Assembly (NCBI GenBank): GCA_954871525.1
Contig: OX940864.1
Location: 9,976,001 to 10,040,000 of the forward strand
Direction of reading: 5' to 3'
DNA: 64,000 nt
Origin: Parietaria judaica
Lineage: Eukaryota > Streptophyta > Magnoliopsida > Rosales > Urticaceae
The translations under genes were made by a program, and so were the position numbers. The notes beneath the pieces are model-generated. The model searched no databases. It was not told where the DNA came from and saw only the letters and a list, made by a program, of their open reading frames with translations. Numbering within the stretch: the first letter of the stretch is position 1; each line of letters starts with the position of its first letter. Positions 1-11,600 of this stretch are shown piece by piece.

Positions 1-519
1 CTGAGAACAGAGAGAAGAAGAAGTGGGTTAAGAGAAATATGAGCCACAACTTGTGTATCGGATTCGAGAAATATGTGCTACCAAACCTCGCTGTACGATT
101 CGAGTAACTTCACGAAAAATACAGATTCAGAGAGAGGTGGCTTCGGCTTCGGAGAGAGGCGGCTTCGGCTTCGGCGAGAGGCGGCGTCGGAGATGGAGGT
201 AGAGAGAGAGAGAGCTGCGCAATGGAGGAGAGGTGTGGAGGCGAGGCGAGGAGGCGAGGTGAAGTGTGAAGAATTGAACCCTAATCGAAGTGTGTGAACC
301 CTAATCTGAAATAAAGGATTTTTTTTTTTAAAATTCGGGTATTAAACCGGGTACTGGGTACCCGGTTTATTTAATTTTAATACCCGGTACCCGAACCCGG
401 TTTTAAAACCGGGTTCGGGTACCCGGATCCGAAATCCGGATTCGGATTCGGATTTTAAATCCGGATTCGGATTCGGATTCGGATTTTAACCCGGTTTTCG
501 GGTTTTTTTTTCACCCCTA
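1..519. mobile_element. right part of a hAT-type element, cut by the window edge
   Basis: The last 200 bases are short palindromes and direct repeats built on CCGGGTACCCGG and GGATTCGGATT, ending in CACCCCTA at 512-519. The element at 48809-50560 has the same terminus and a clear 8-bp duplication, so this is probably the right end of a hAT element whose left end lies outside the window. The open frame at 73-297 is low-complexity (GGCTTCGG and GGCGAGG repeats) and is not a convincing gene. The family assignment is inferred from the terminus only. Confidence 0.45.
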
Positions 520-771
520 AGAAAAACATTATAGATGTAATTATGTAAAAGTAAAATATGAGAAGTAAAGAGTTATCGCTTCCATGCTACAGTCTCTAAT
601 TTCAGGGTGAATTACCATCTAAATTATCGATGTTTACTCGCAAAGGAAGGAGATTCGATCGATGAATGAAAGACTCGAGGAGAGCACGTGATTTACTCGT
701 GACTGTTATTTCAAGTCGACTATTCACTTTCTCTCCTAATTTTTGAACAATGAAATTTATGAATATAAAAA

Positions 772-2053
772 GGGAATTTAAGCTAAATAGCCAACTTGAT
801 AGTTTAAAATTAACAAAATAGCCAATGTTTTGTTAATATTATAGAATAGGCAATTAACTATATTATCAACCATTATAAAATTACTTATTTACACTTGATT
901 ATCATTAATAATTAATATTTAAATATCCATATAATATAAATTAGCAAATATTTTGTAATTAATATATGTAATTAAATTAGCATAATCAAATATTTTTTAA
1001 TTAAATATGGAAATAATAAAGACTGCTTTAAATTAGTTAACTATAATTTGAATTTCTCCACAATGCATTCAAATTTAAAACGTGGTTGACTAAATATGTA
1101 GTTAATACCTATTAACACAAGATTAACATGAATAAATACAAAATAAACACGAATAAACAAAAAAAATACGAAAGAAACGTAAGTACATTTCCATTAACGT
1201 AGAAAAATACATCTCCATTAATTTTGAAAAAATACGAAACGAACGACCAGATCAAACCATTAGCAATGGCTCAATTGGTGGTGACACTCGTAGTCTCATA
1301 CACTGGAAGCTACTCTCGACACCTTCCCACAACCAGATGATAAATCTCGAAAAGATCCGAGCTTGCAGAACTTAAATCCTCGTCTTCATTGTTGTCTTCT
1401 TCTTCGGACGCCTGCCGACAATGGCGTTGTCATCGAATTAACAGACATTAACACATATAAACCATGCTCACTCGCCGATTCCTCAACTCCTCCGCCGGGG
1501 CTTTATCGGCCATGGTCTTCTTTTCCTCGCAATGTCTCCGGCTATTCGATGTGCGTCCATCAACGCACTGAGCACCCCGCACTTGGTGAACCCCACGACA
1601 GCGACAACGGCGAAGGAAGACGCTAATGGGATCGCGGACGGGATCGACGCTGCACGGAGAAGCGCGGTGAAAAACGCTGGTGCATCCGCGCACCGCGGCT
1701 ACGATGGAGTCGAAATCGAGGTCAATCTGCACGAGGCGGAGGCGCGCCTCTTCACCGTCGAGGGCCTGGAGGTGCTTCATCTAATCGGAGAGAGAGAGAG
1801 TATAAGTGAGATTCATTAATCAATTTGACATATTCAAATTGTCAAATTAAATTCCTAAAATTATGGCCACATAATCTTGGTATTAATAATTAAATATAAT
1901 TAATATTAATGTAAAATGTGGAGGGGTAAAAAAGGTATACAAAGTTAGTTGAAAACGCCACATCATCCTCATTGGTTATTTTGAAAATAAAAACATTAAA
2001 TTTGCTAAGATGCAATGTAAACGTAAAGATGTGGTTATTCATTATAATTTCTC
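772..2053. mobile_element. Mutator-like element with GC-rich core (Pack-MULE-like)
   Basis: The 9-bp direct repeat ATATAAAAA flanks the element at 763-771 and 2054-2062. The ends are imperfect inverted repeats: left GGGAATTTAAGCTAAATAGCC, right (reverse complement) starting GAGAAATTATAATGAATAACC, and they stay alignable for roughly 80 bases through an AAATAGCCAATG-type motif. The outer parts are AT-rich, while 1360-1800 is much richer in G+C and open in several frames (for example 1532-1819, plus), ending in a short GA run. A 9-bp duplication and long inverted ends are typical of Mutator-like elements. A GC-rich core resembles captured host sequence, but I do not recognise its source. The element at 54526-56047 has the same end motif. 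Confidence 0.6.
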
Positions 2054-2182
2054 ATATAAAAAAATATTGGGTAAGTAATAGAATCGGATCCTTTATTTTT
2101 TTAAGAAAACCCACGAAATACCCATTTAACACCTAATGTTTATGAGAATTGTCCATACTTTCAATTTCAAACAATTCATTTA

Positions 2183-3094
2183 GGGTAAACTGCGGCTAAT
2201 GTACCCAATGTTTGATTTTCTGCGGATTATATACCCAATGTTTATTTTTGGCGGCTAATGTACCCAATGTTTGATCCGTTAGATATTTTGGGTTTTCCGT
2301 CAGTTGACCGTTAGAGAGTTATATGTACACTTTTCGTATTTTTGACATAACTCACTCATTTTTTGTCCAAATTTTATGCACGACCTATGGTTGGAAAGAT
2401 AAGAGATAGATCTACAACTTTAATGTTTTAAGTTTTGTAAAATCAGTTTTAAAAAAATACAAAATTTCAAGTACAACGTAAAACTGGACATTAGTTTAAT
2501 GCAAAATATTTATTTCGAGCAAATTTTAATATACTTAATGACTTTTTATGATGAAACGTAAAAGCAAAAAGTTGTAGATAAATGTTTTATCTTTCCAACG
2601 GGTGTTTATTTATAAATTTTGGATAAATTTTGGCATAACTCACTCATTTTTTGTCCAAAATTATAAATAAACAACCGTTGGAAAGATAAAAAGTTTATCT
2701 ACAACTTTTTAGTTTTACGTTTCATCATAAAAAGTCATTAAGTATATTAAAATTTGCTCGAAACAAATATTTTGCATTAAACTAATGTCCAGTTTTACGT
2801 TGTACTTGAAATTTCGTATTTTTTTAAAACTGATTTTACAAAACTTAAAACATTAAAGTTGTAGATCTATCTCTTATCTTTCCAACCATAGGTCGTGCAT
2901 AAAATTTGGACAAAAAATGAGTGAGTTATGTCAAAAATACGAAAAGTGTACATATAACTCTCTAACGGTCAACTGACGGAAAACCCAAAAATATCTAACG
3001 GATCAAACATTGGGTACATTAGCCGCCAAAAATAAACATTGAGTACATAATCCGCAGAAAATCAAACATTGGGTACATTAGCCACAATTTACCC
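2183..3094. mobile_element. foldback Mutator-like element with about 440-bp inverted arms
   Basis: The whole 912-bp unit is one large inverted repeat. The left arm runs from 2183 to about 2615 and the right arm from about 2658 to 3094, separated by only about 40 bases. Both ends read GGGTAAA(C/T)TG(C/T)GGCTAATG. The 9-bp direct repeat ATTCATTTA lies at 2174-2182 and 3095-3103, matching Mutator-like insertion. No coding capacity is seen, so it would depend on a transposase made elsewhere. The arms are very similar, which suggests a fairly young copy or ongoing correction between arms. Confidence 0.8.
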
Positions 3095-3233
3095 ATTCAT
3101 TTATACCCATTTGTAAAAAAAAAATGGACCATATTAACCCTAATATTAATTATATTTATTTATTTTTGTATATTAATTATTTATTATATATTTTAATTTT
3201 TGAAATTAAATTATCCTAAAATTTGGTTGAAAA

Positions 3234-3912
3234 CTTCCCCTATTAATTAGGTTTTCATTTAATTGTTACTTTGACCTAGAATTTTATCATTTATTTTAAA
3301 TTCCTCCTCGCCCACGCCCACTCGCCAAAATCGAAAATCGATTCTCTCCTCCATCAATTCTCTGCTTCCTCCGTCGCGCGTCCATATCATCCGCCGCGCC
3401 TCTTTCCTCCGCCGCCCTCCGTCGCCTCCTTCCTCCGTCGCGCCTCGTTCCTCCATCGCTCTCTGTCGCTGTCGCCCTCCATCGCGCCTCCTGTCGTTGT
3501 CGCTCTCTGTTGCTCTGTTTCGTTTGTTCGTCCAAAAAACACACAGCTTTGTTTACCATACTATTTTCATTTGTAAAAATAGTTACGAAAACATATTTAC
3601 ATATGTATGGTAAATGGTAAGTATCAAAGTATGGTAAACAGATCAACATTCATAAATAGATTTACATAAAATGAGGCAAAACGAAAATCAAGTTTTGTAA
3701 ACGGATTTACATAAAATTAAGCAAACGAAAACCAAGTTTCGTAAACAAATTTACATAAAATGTCAAAACGAAAACCAATTTTCGTATGATTAATAGGGGA
3801 TAAAAAATATTGATTAATAGGAAAATAAGACTTAGATTTTAATCGTCAAAATAGGGAATATTAAACGTGATTTGTTAGAGCTAATCGAAAATAATACTAA
3901 TTAATAGGGGAG
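3234..3912. repeat. possible element with GC-rich core and inverted ends
   Basis: TCCCCTATTAATTAG near 3235 faces CTAATTAATAGGGGA ending near 3912. Between them lies a pyrimidine-rich, GC-rich core (3300-3530) made of imperfect CCTCCGTCGCGCC-type repeats, then AT-rich DNA with repeated AAACGAAAACCAAGTTT units. The layout resembles the GC-cored elements at 772-2053 and 54526-56047, but no target-site duplication is clear. The minus-strand open frames over the core are low-complexity Arg/Glu/Gly-rich and are not called as genes. Confidence 0.3.
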
Positions 3913-3941
3913 ATTTATTTTTAATTTATTTAGTTTGCTAC

Positions 3942-4417
3942 ATTTAAGGAAAATTTTTGTTTTTTATTTTAATTAAAAAAATAAATTATAATTAAATGTG
4001 GTTTAAAGTTAAACGTGATTTAAAATTGAAAGGGCAATTTAGTTCATATTTTAATTTATTGGTGGTTATGATTATTATAATTAAAAATGAACATTTTTTT
4101 AACATTTGATTCGTTTATCTTTTTTTTTTTAATGTTTACTACTATGATCGTGGACGAGATCATGGAATTTCCTCTTTATTTAAGGAAAATTCTTGTTTTT
4201 TATTTTAATTAAAAAAATAAATTATAATTAAATGTGGTTTAAAGTTAAACGTGATTTAAAATTGAAAGGGCAATTTAGTTCATATTTTAATTTATTGGTG
4301 GTTATGATTATTATAATTAAAAATGAACATTTTTTTAACATTTGATTCGTTTATCTTTTTTTTTTAATGTTTACTACTATGATCGTGGACGAGATCATGG
4401 AATTTCCTCTTTATTTA
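3942..4417. repeat. 236-bp direct tandem duplication
   Basis: Two near-identical copies lie head to tail, at about 3942-4177 and 4178-4413, offset by 236 bases. Each copy starts at ATTTAAGGAAAAT and ends just after GATCGTGGACGAGATCATGG and AATTTCCTCTTTA. Visible differences are single bases and one base in a T run, so the duplication looks recent. No gene is seen in it. Confidence 0.85.
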
Positions 4418-6370
4418 TTCCTCTAATTATTTAAAAGTCACAGTGAGTCAGTGAATAAACATGTTAATTGTTATGTACGTAAAACTTCGAGTCTATTGTT
4501 CAAAAAAAAAAAACTTCGAGTCTTCGATATTGAAAAATCGTGCAAAAGTATATTATAATATACCTGTCCCTTCAAAGCACCAAACGTGCAAAAGTAAATC
4601 TCTTTTCTTCTTCTTCTTTTTTCACACGTTTTTCATATGCTAAACATAATCAAACTACTGAAATTGCTTCCAGAAAGCTTTTTTTTTACTGAAAAAAATA
4701 TTAAGTATAATAAAATGACAATTCCATTCAATTTTTTATTATTAAATAGTATAAATAGATTACTTAATTTCTCTTAAAAATGTCAGTGGAAGAACATGTA
4801 TTCTGCTCACACAGTTTTATTTTAAATTATATATTTGAGTCATCTTTTATTAAAATTTCAAATGACATTAGACGAATTTACTAATCTATTAAATTAAGAT
4901 ATTATTTCACTAAAAAAAAAATTGAGTACCGTTAATTGCACAGTTTACATACTTTTGCTTTCTCTATTATTTGTTCAATTTGTTTCTAGAGTATTCTTTC
5001 TTTGAGTATCTTTAAGAGCAGTAAATATTATTTGCTCAATTTATTTCTAAAGAAAAGATTATTTATTCAAATATATTACCTTCAGTTATACTTATATTGA
5101 GAGGAAATAATAAAAATAAACGTATCCCAACCCAATCAATGTAAACCTACCTTATAATAATAAGTTAACGTGCTCTTTCTATGATCTGCTAATTAAACAT
5201 GATTTTATATTTATTTATTTATTAGTGATTTATCGGCACTGATCCAACAATTAACACCTGTAATTGCAAAGATAAATATCCTGTAAATATTTATAGAAAT
5301 CTCAGTCGTATTTTACTTTCAATTGCGTATTAAATAGTGAGATATTATACTATTAAATCATTTTTCACCACAATAATTTTTTCTCAGAGCATCTTACATT
5401 CAGTTATTTAAATGTTAATTTTATTGGCTTCAATTTCTGATATGACTTTTGTGCTTCATTCATCGAATAGAAATTTAAGAGTCATGTCGTTTAACAAACA
5501 AGAAATAAAAACTAGAATATTCTAGTAGATTCCTCAGCCGAGGAGGCCCGGAATCTTCTTGGAGAACAAGCCAAAAATTGTGGGAATATGCCATTAAATT
5601 AAGAAGACTAGTTTAAAATATATATTTTCAGTACTATAATATATATATCAAGCAAATTGCTAATTGAACACTATTTATTAATCTAGAATATTCGTTACTT
5701 GCATGTGACAATTAACGTTGACCCAAAGAAAAAAACTGAATCACTTATCAATTGTAATTTATTATTGCATAACATACTATAATTTTTGGCTTTTCTCTTA
5801 AATTATAACTCTTTTAATAAAAATAAAGGTGGCCGCGGCACCGTTTTGGAGCCTCGCCAGTCACTACGGAACGTCACCGCGACTTGATGTGGAGAGACTC
5901 GAACGTTAGGTGATGCGTTGCGCCGGCGCTGTAGAAGAAGGCTAGCAATGCGTCTCTGCTCGAAACACGAGTCGTCGTTAATTTTTATTATTTTTAATTA
6001 TTTTAAATGCAAAATAGAAACAAAAAATTAGAATATAAAGAAAAATATTGCTACACAAATTTTGATGTGAATAAGGGTCTTGAGTGATCGCCTAAGAATT
6101 TTGTGAATATAATTAGTTGAATTGTTTCAGAAGTTTCTATTTTTCATTTGGCATTACAGAGTAAGTAACAAATTTTTATCTCAGCATTTCTTGTTAAAAA
6201 AAATAATAATAATACTTAATTAACCAACAAATATAAGTCAAACTTTGCCATGAAGATATTTTGTTGAGATTTCTTTTAAAATATTTTTGTAGAATATACC
6301 GTGGAAAATACAAACGAGACTTGGCTTGCTGTACTTACGCCAAAATAAAATTCTTAATCACATTTCATGC
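4418..6370. other. AT-rich intergenic DNA with one GC-rich patch
   Basis: Most of this stretch is AT-rich and shows no gene. At 5827-5985 there is an isolated GC-rich patch starting GGTGGCCGCGGCACCG and ending near CGAGTCGTCG. It is short, has no long frame and no recognisable coding content. It could be an eroded gene piece or part of an old transposon. Confidence 0.5.
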
Positions 6371-6372
6371 AT

Positions 6373-6382
6373 GGCCTATAAA
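6373..6382 (+). promoter_or_regulatory. TATA box of the small gene at 6480
   Basis: CTATAAAAGC lies about 100 bases upstream of the ATG at 6480, a normal distance for a plant TATA box followed by a leader of about 70 bases. Confidence 0.5.
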
Positions 6383-6479
6383 AGCTTATACATGAAATGT
6401 TTTATTTAAACCAAACTCGTTTTTAGTATATTCAAAATTCATTTCTTGATCACCACACTACAAGTAAGTATATCTATCC

Positions 6480-6815
6480 ATGGCCGGCCTCGAGTACAAC
6501 TTCTTCCCTACAGATTTCTTTTACCCCAAGGAACCGAAACCTAACGATTTGGCCTCGAGAGACGCTACGCGAAGCTTGGTGAGAGTCTCTAGGGTTCGTA
6601 CCCGAAAGAGAGACACACTATCATGTGGAAATTACGTTGACGAGAAGAAAAGTGACGTACATCGCAATCTCTATGATCATGAGAACAAGCTTCGAAACCC
6701 TAGCAGCAAGGGTTCTCAGATACATAATGCAGACGGCCGTGGCAAGCGATATGCGATTTACTTGTCTCCCTACCCGGTTTCCTGGGTGCTAAGGATTGAT
6801 CTCAAAGAGTACTAA
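6480..6815 (+). CDS. small plant protein of unknown function (111 aa)
   Basis: Single open frame of 111 codons from ATG to TAA, with a TATA box about 100 bases upstream. The protein starts MAGLEYNFFPTDFFYPKEPK. It is basic and hydrophilic, with an Arg/Lys/Ser-rich middle and a C-terminal GKRYAIYLSPYPVSWVLRID-like segment. There is no signal peptide or membrane helix. I recall short plant proteins with a similar MAGLxYxFFPTDFxYP start, but none with a known function, so no role is assigned. It may be a single-exon gene, or the 5' exon could be longer in other tissues. The start is the first ATG after the TATA box. Confidence 0.6.
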   Translation: MAGLEYNFFPTDFFYPKEPKPNDLASRDATRSLVRVSRVRTRKRDTLSCGNYVDEKKSDVHRNLYDHENKLRNPSSKGSQIHNADGRGKRYAIYLSPYPVSWVLRIDLKEY

Positions 6816-7262
6816 TTGATAATTTTGTTGGTTTTAATGAGATTTATTTATGCTCTTCTCAGATTTGGTTATTCGTCCTAAATAGATAGTATTCATGGTA
6901 ATTTCTATATATTATATATGAATCATTTTATATGAAAATAAAACTTTTATTGTATTTTTTATTTTATTTTATTTTTTTGAAGTGAATTTTTTGTTGTATT
7001 AGAAATAGGTCACAGACAAAGAATAATGTAAGAGTATATATTATGCTTTTTAAGTTGTAATAAAGTACATGCGTTGCTAATAGATGTGATAATGATATTT
7101 GTGAATTCTTGTTAAATTAAGGAAAATTTGCGGTCAAAATACTTATATTTTTATATCTAAAAAATTAACTTATATTACTTATTTGCATGTATCAAAAGTA
7201 TCCAATTTTAACTCATTATCTATTTCAATCAATTATTTAGTGTTTCAAGTGATCTACGTACT
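6816..7262. other. AT-rich spacer
   Basis: Downstream region of the small gene. It is AT-rich with no open frame. GGAAAATTTGCGGTCAAAATAC near 7122 resembles the ends of the Mutator-like elements in this window and may be a solitary relic. Confidence 0.4.
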
Positions 7263-8035
7263 TTGATTTCTCTGCGAGGTATTACCTTCCTTCCCTTTTC
7301 ATGTCATTCTCGGTACGCATATTACTCTTTACTAGGGTTTTGGATGTGCATTTGCCTCTCCGACAAGACTAGCGTTCTGCCGGATCCACCTCTTAATGGC
7401 CGGGCTTCTCCTAGGGAGGCGCTCAGTCTTGCCTGCGCCGCCGAGGACTGGCACGACCTGAAAGTGGCCGGAGCAACGCACCGCTGGTGCGTCCTATTCT
7501 ATATCTCCCAGTCAATCCATGTTGTTATGCTCTTCGCCGTCCTTACTCTGATACGGCTGGTCGTTTTTGAAGCCGTCTCACAAGGTGTTAGAGAAGAAAG
7601 TGCTGAAGATCGTGATTTCGCTTCGGAGTCTAGCTAATGTCGATCGTCTTAGTTGGTTGTGATCGACGAGAGCAAAATGCTCGCCGGTGACGAATTCACG
7701 ATGTACTTTTGGGTCTTGGTGTTCGTGTTATCCAACACCTTCTCCTGCTGTGCGGTTGTCAACTCGATCCGGTGGTTATTCAAAGGGACGGCGAAGAACT
7801 TTTCCAAGTTCAAGCTTTTCAAGAATTTCGACAATTCGTGATCGACTACTTGTTTCCTAGATTCCTCTTCTTTATGTTCAGGACCGGTGGCGCATTCGAG
7901 TTACAACTCATCAACACCACCGTTGACGAGATTTTTAGTCTGGCCTTCTGCACGGTGATCTTTTATATGTTCAAGCCGGCGAAGAAGTGAGTACTTGTAC
8001 CTCGTCGACGAGGAAGATGAATCACTCCAGTGTAA
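7263..8035 (+). pseudogene. broken seven-transmembrane (Lu7TM, CAND6/CAND7-like) gene fragment
   Basis: Three reading frames in series give parts of one plant membrane protein. Frame 1 (about 7400-7637) has AAEDWHDLKVAGATHRWCVLFYISQSI and a membrane helix, then a stop. The same frame resumes at 7653-7841 with SCCAVVNSIRWLF and AKNFSKFKLFKNF. The next frame (to 7990) carries a helix and AFCTVIFYMFKPAKK. The third frame then continues EYLYLVDEEDE from about 7988. From memory this order matches the C-terminal half of plant Lu7TM proteins (CAND6/CAND7), including the FYMFRP and acidic tail motifs. At least two frameshifts and a stop make it non-functional. There are no introns; I do not know whether the parent gene is also intronless, so retro-origin is open. 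Confidence 0.7.
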
Positions 8036-8682
8036 TGTTTTTGGAAGGGGTCATCCCAAAAGAACAAACCTTGCTCACTGTTATCAGTTTTAAGTGTTGG
8101 TATGGAATTTCACATAAGAAATGTCTATTGAAACATTTTCGGAACCGACCAGGTCTCGGTTTTCAATTTTGTAAACCGAGACCCGGCTGGCCCAGTTTGC
8201 GGCCTTATAACCAAATGGCCCATTTTTGTACTAGACTCGGAGCAGGACCAGACCGAAACCGAGAACTAAGAAAAAAAATTCAGCCTTAAGAAACACCAAA
8301 TAGTAGCATGCTGTATTAACAACTTTTAGGGGTACTAACGGTCTAAATACACCTGGAATTCTCATCAATGAAATTAACATTTTTGAGTTGTTGCTAAATA
8401 TATTTGAGAATAATACGCCAAAAACCGGGATTTTGTTGTTCCAGTCTGATTTCCATATGTGAAAAACTTCGGAACTTTTTCACACTGCTAACCCAGATTT
8501 TATCTCATGTCGTTTCTTGAGAAGTCATACAAAGGATAATATTTCCCAAATAATTAGCCAAACTGAATTTTTTTAATATATAACTAACACAGGCAAAAAA
8601 AAAAAAAAAAAAAAGATTACATAAGAACAATTTACATAATAAAAGCATAAAGCCACAAAATTGGAAGCCTGATAAACACAAT
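8036..8682. other. spacer and SKI3 3' region with an ACCGAG-type repeat patch
   Basis: 8126-8285 contains paired GGTCTCGG/CCGAGACC and ACCGAAACCGAG motifs like those in the hAT-type elements elsewhere in the window. No target-site duplication was found. A long A run sits at 8597-8614. 8505-8682 should contain the 3' untranslated region of the minus-strand SKI3 gene. Confidence 0.4.
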
Positions 8683-11600
8683 TTATTCATGTAGTTTCTG
8701 TAGAACTTTCCAATACCTTTCACAACAAGGGTTGGTATGAATTGCCCTAAGAACCCATCTCTGCGGACTCTGACAGTGCTCCACGTTTCTGGACCCGGGT
8801 CCGGATTTTGTTTGTCTGGCAAGCAAATGCATTTGGAAGAAAAGCTCTGCGGGCCTCCATTCTAATAACACAAAAAGGAAGGGATAAAAAGGGAATTAAA
8901 TTTGGTCATAAGAGCATTGAATAAGAATTAAGAAAAGACCCTTATTTATCGTTTATAAATAATATTTCCGGAAAATTCATCATCTTGGTGAGAAACCGGT
9001 TTGATTACGTATCTGGGTCCTCTAAGACGCCTTAGTCATCTGTTTTGGGTCTCTCAACTAGACTAAGCATTACACCCTAATGGGTCGGATCCAAACCCTA
9101 AAATATAACTAAATAATATAGATTAAAATCATTGTATGTGACGGAGCACCGAGTGAGAAATGCATATGCTTGGATAACGAACCTGGAGACCAAGTAAACC
9201 ATTCGGCGCGTAAGTTAGTTTCCCACTTCTCTTTAGAGCCCAGGCTTCCATGAGCTTGAGCCAGCAATGTCGAAACAATTGGTAACGGGATAATAGAAGC
9301 TTCTTTGGCTTTCATCAGACTTTTAATGGCCAGTGACAAGTACTGTGAATCGCCACACTGTCTCGCTAGCTCCATACAAGTGGCACCTGGATGATGAGAA
9401 TATAAAATTTATGAGCAATATAAATTAATACTGAATATAAAATTAGATCAATGGCTAAAAGATATACCGAGGCAGAGCTGGAGACAGCTCTCGGCACCGG
9501 AAAGCGCACAAGCTTGCTTGAAAAACTCCTCTGCAGACACTAAATCTTGCTTCCAAACAGAGACCAACCCTTCCACGAGATTAAATAAAGCCATCCAATT
9601 CTCTTTCAAGTTCAGCTCTTTGATATTCACACTATCTCCAATGCCATATTGCGCTTCGATCATTCTTAGACATATCAAACCCATACGACACTCCGTCTTG
9701 AGTTCCACACACGTGTTATATTCTCTTTGAAGGCTTGCAGAATCACCCTTTAATGCGAAGGCACGGCATAGCAGCAAGTGGGCAAAAAAGAGATACCCGT
9801 TTGGAAGGGTAATAATGGAAGAAGCCTCTTTGGCCTTTTTGACACAATCATTTTGGTTTCCACTTTGCAAAGAGATTGCAGAAGAACAAAGAAGTAGCTG
9901 AAACTTCTGGTATTGATGAGATATGTCTGACTTATTATAGCATTTATCAGAAAGGGCGACGCTGATCAGCCGCTGAAGAATGAGACATTGATGAGGCGGA
10001 AATCTCTCTTCCCGTGCTTTCTGGTATAAATTAAGGATGAGCAAATATCTCACAGTCTGATTCCATGGTTCTTGGCGCAAGCATCTGCAAATCAAGAACC
10101 CAACATTAAATAATTGCACAACATTATACGAAAACAAAAGATTCTCTCTCAGATACTGCAATGTAAATTTAAAAAATTACAGATCAGGCCTTGCTGATAC
10201 ACGCAGGATTTCACTCTTTTTCTTTTTTCTCTTATCCTTTTTCACTACCCTTGAAAACTTGAGTTACTCGTAGTGATAAACGATACCGATCTCTAATACG
10301 AGAGTTAGACTGGGAATGTCTCCGAATGACGTTCAATAAAAATTTTGCACTAATCAAACAAGATATCTCTACGGGAGTCAGCTATTTATAGGATTAAAAA
10401 TCTTAATCCTATAATTATTGTAAAATAACTCTAATATCCTAAAATAATAAACAAAAAATTAATAAAAATAGATAATTAAATACTTTCCTGATTAGAACTC
10501 TTTCTAAAAATATGAGTCTACTAGATGCTTTTAAACCCTAAACACAAGATTTCTCTTTATCAGTTTTCGCTCTTTGAAACTTGAGTTACTCGTATCCAAA
10601 AGACAACTTTCTTTGTTTCGATACTTCGGAACAAAAATAATAGCCTGGCAATTGGCAACTAGAAATTGAAGGTGACAGAAGGATAAATTCAGTACTTCTG
10701 CAGTTGGTGGATAACTCCTGGTTCATTGAGACATTGGTGTGAACATGTTGGATAAGTGAACTTTGGATTAGAGGTGCAAGCTGCGTAGCAAGCAACAGAT
10801 CCGGCACCAAGGATTTCTTGCGCTGTTTTCAAGCCATTAATTGCAGAGAAAGAGGCGAGTCCTGTGGGGCACCTAGTTGCTAGGTGAGTATCATTCCCTT
10901 CTTCACCAGATAGCAAAAGATAACCGAGTAGATTCCTGCAAGCAAGCAAGTTTTGTCATAAATTTATTCAAGTTTCTAAATAATAACTATAAATTATCTA
11001 AATTTGCTCCTATTGTTGTTAGTCTTTTTTTTTTAAGAAACATATTTTTTTTGCTCCAATTGGTGCTAGTTTTTTTTTTTAATAATGAAAGGGCCAAATC
11101 CTTTAACAATTTTTTTATTTCATGGGTTATGTGTAGAATTTTCTGAATTGAGAGATTATTAGCGCACGGATCATTTGTGCCAAAAACTTACTTTTTATTC
11201 AGGTATCTTCATTGGAAACTAACAAAAAAAAAAAAAAAAAACTTCCAAGAATACTTGATTTAAACTCATATTTTCATTTAGAACAAGTGGAAGAAAAAGA
11301 AAATCACATTCGAATCTGATGACGATTTTGACAGTAACATGTATTATTACTTAAAAATTAAAACACGTTAGTAGAAATTGAATGCTACATTTATAATAAT
11401 TAGATGCTAATGAACGTTAAACATGCAGTACCTTAACAAACCACTATTTGGGTACATATGGATAGCTTTTCGAAGATGAGCCACTCCGCTTTTTACTCCA
11501 ATAGAATTTTCTGACCCGCTTTTTACCTGCACAACCAAGAAAGAACATCAACATCCAACATCAACAGACGCTAACAGTTCACATAATTAAACCAGATTTC

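Noticed and set aside
1363..1819. Overlapping open frames on both strands in the GC-rich core of the first element
   Set aside because: No recognisable domain, no splice logic, and the core is inside a transposable element. Kept as element content rather than a gene.
9448..10161. Separate TPR genes in the 8.7-17 kb region
   Set aside because: The individual open frames are exons of one gene: all junctions are GT-AG and in phase, and the total matches SKI3 length.
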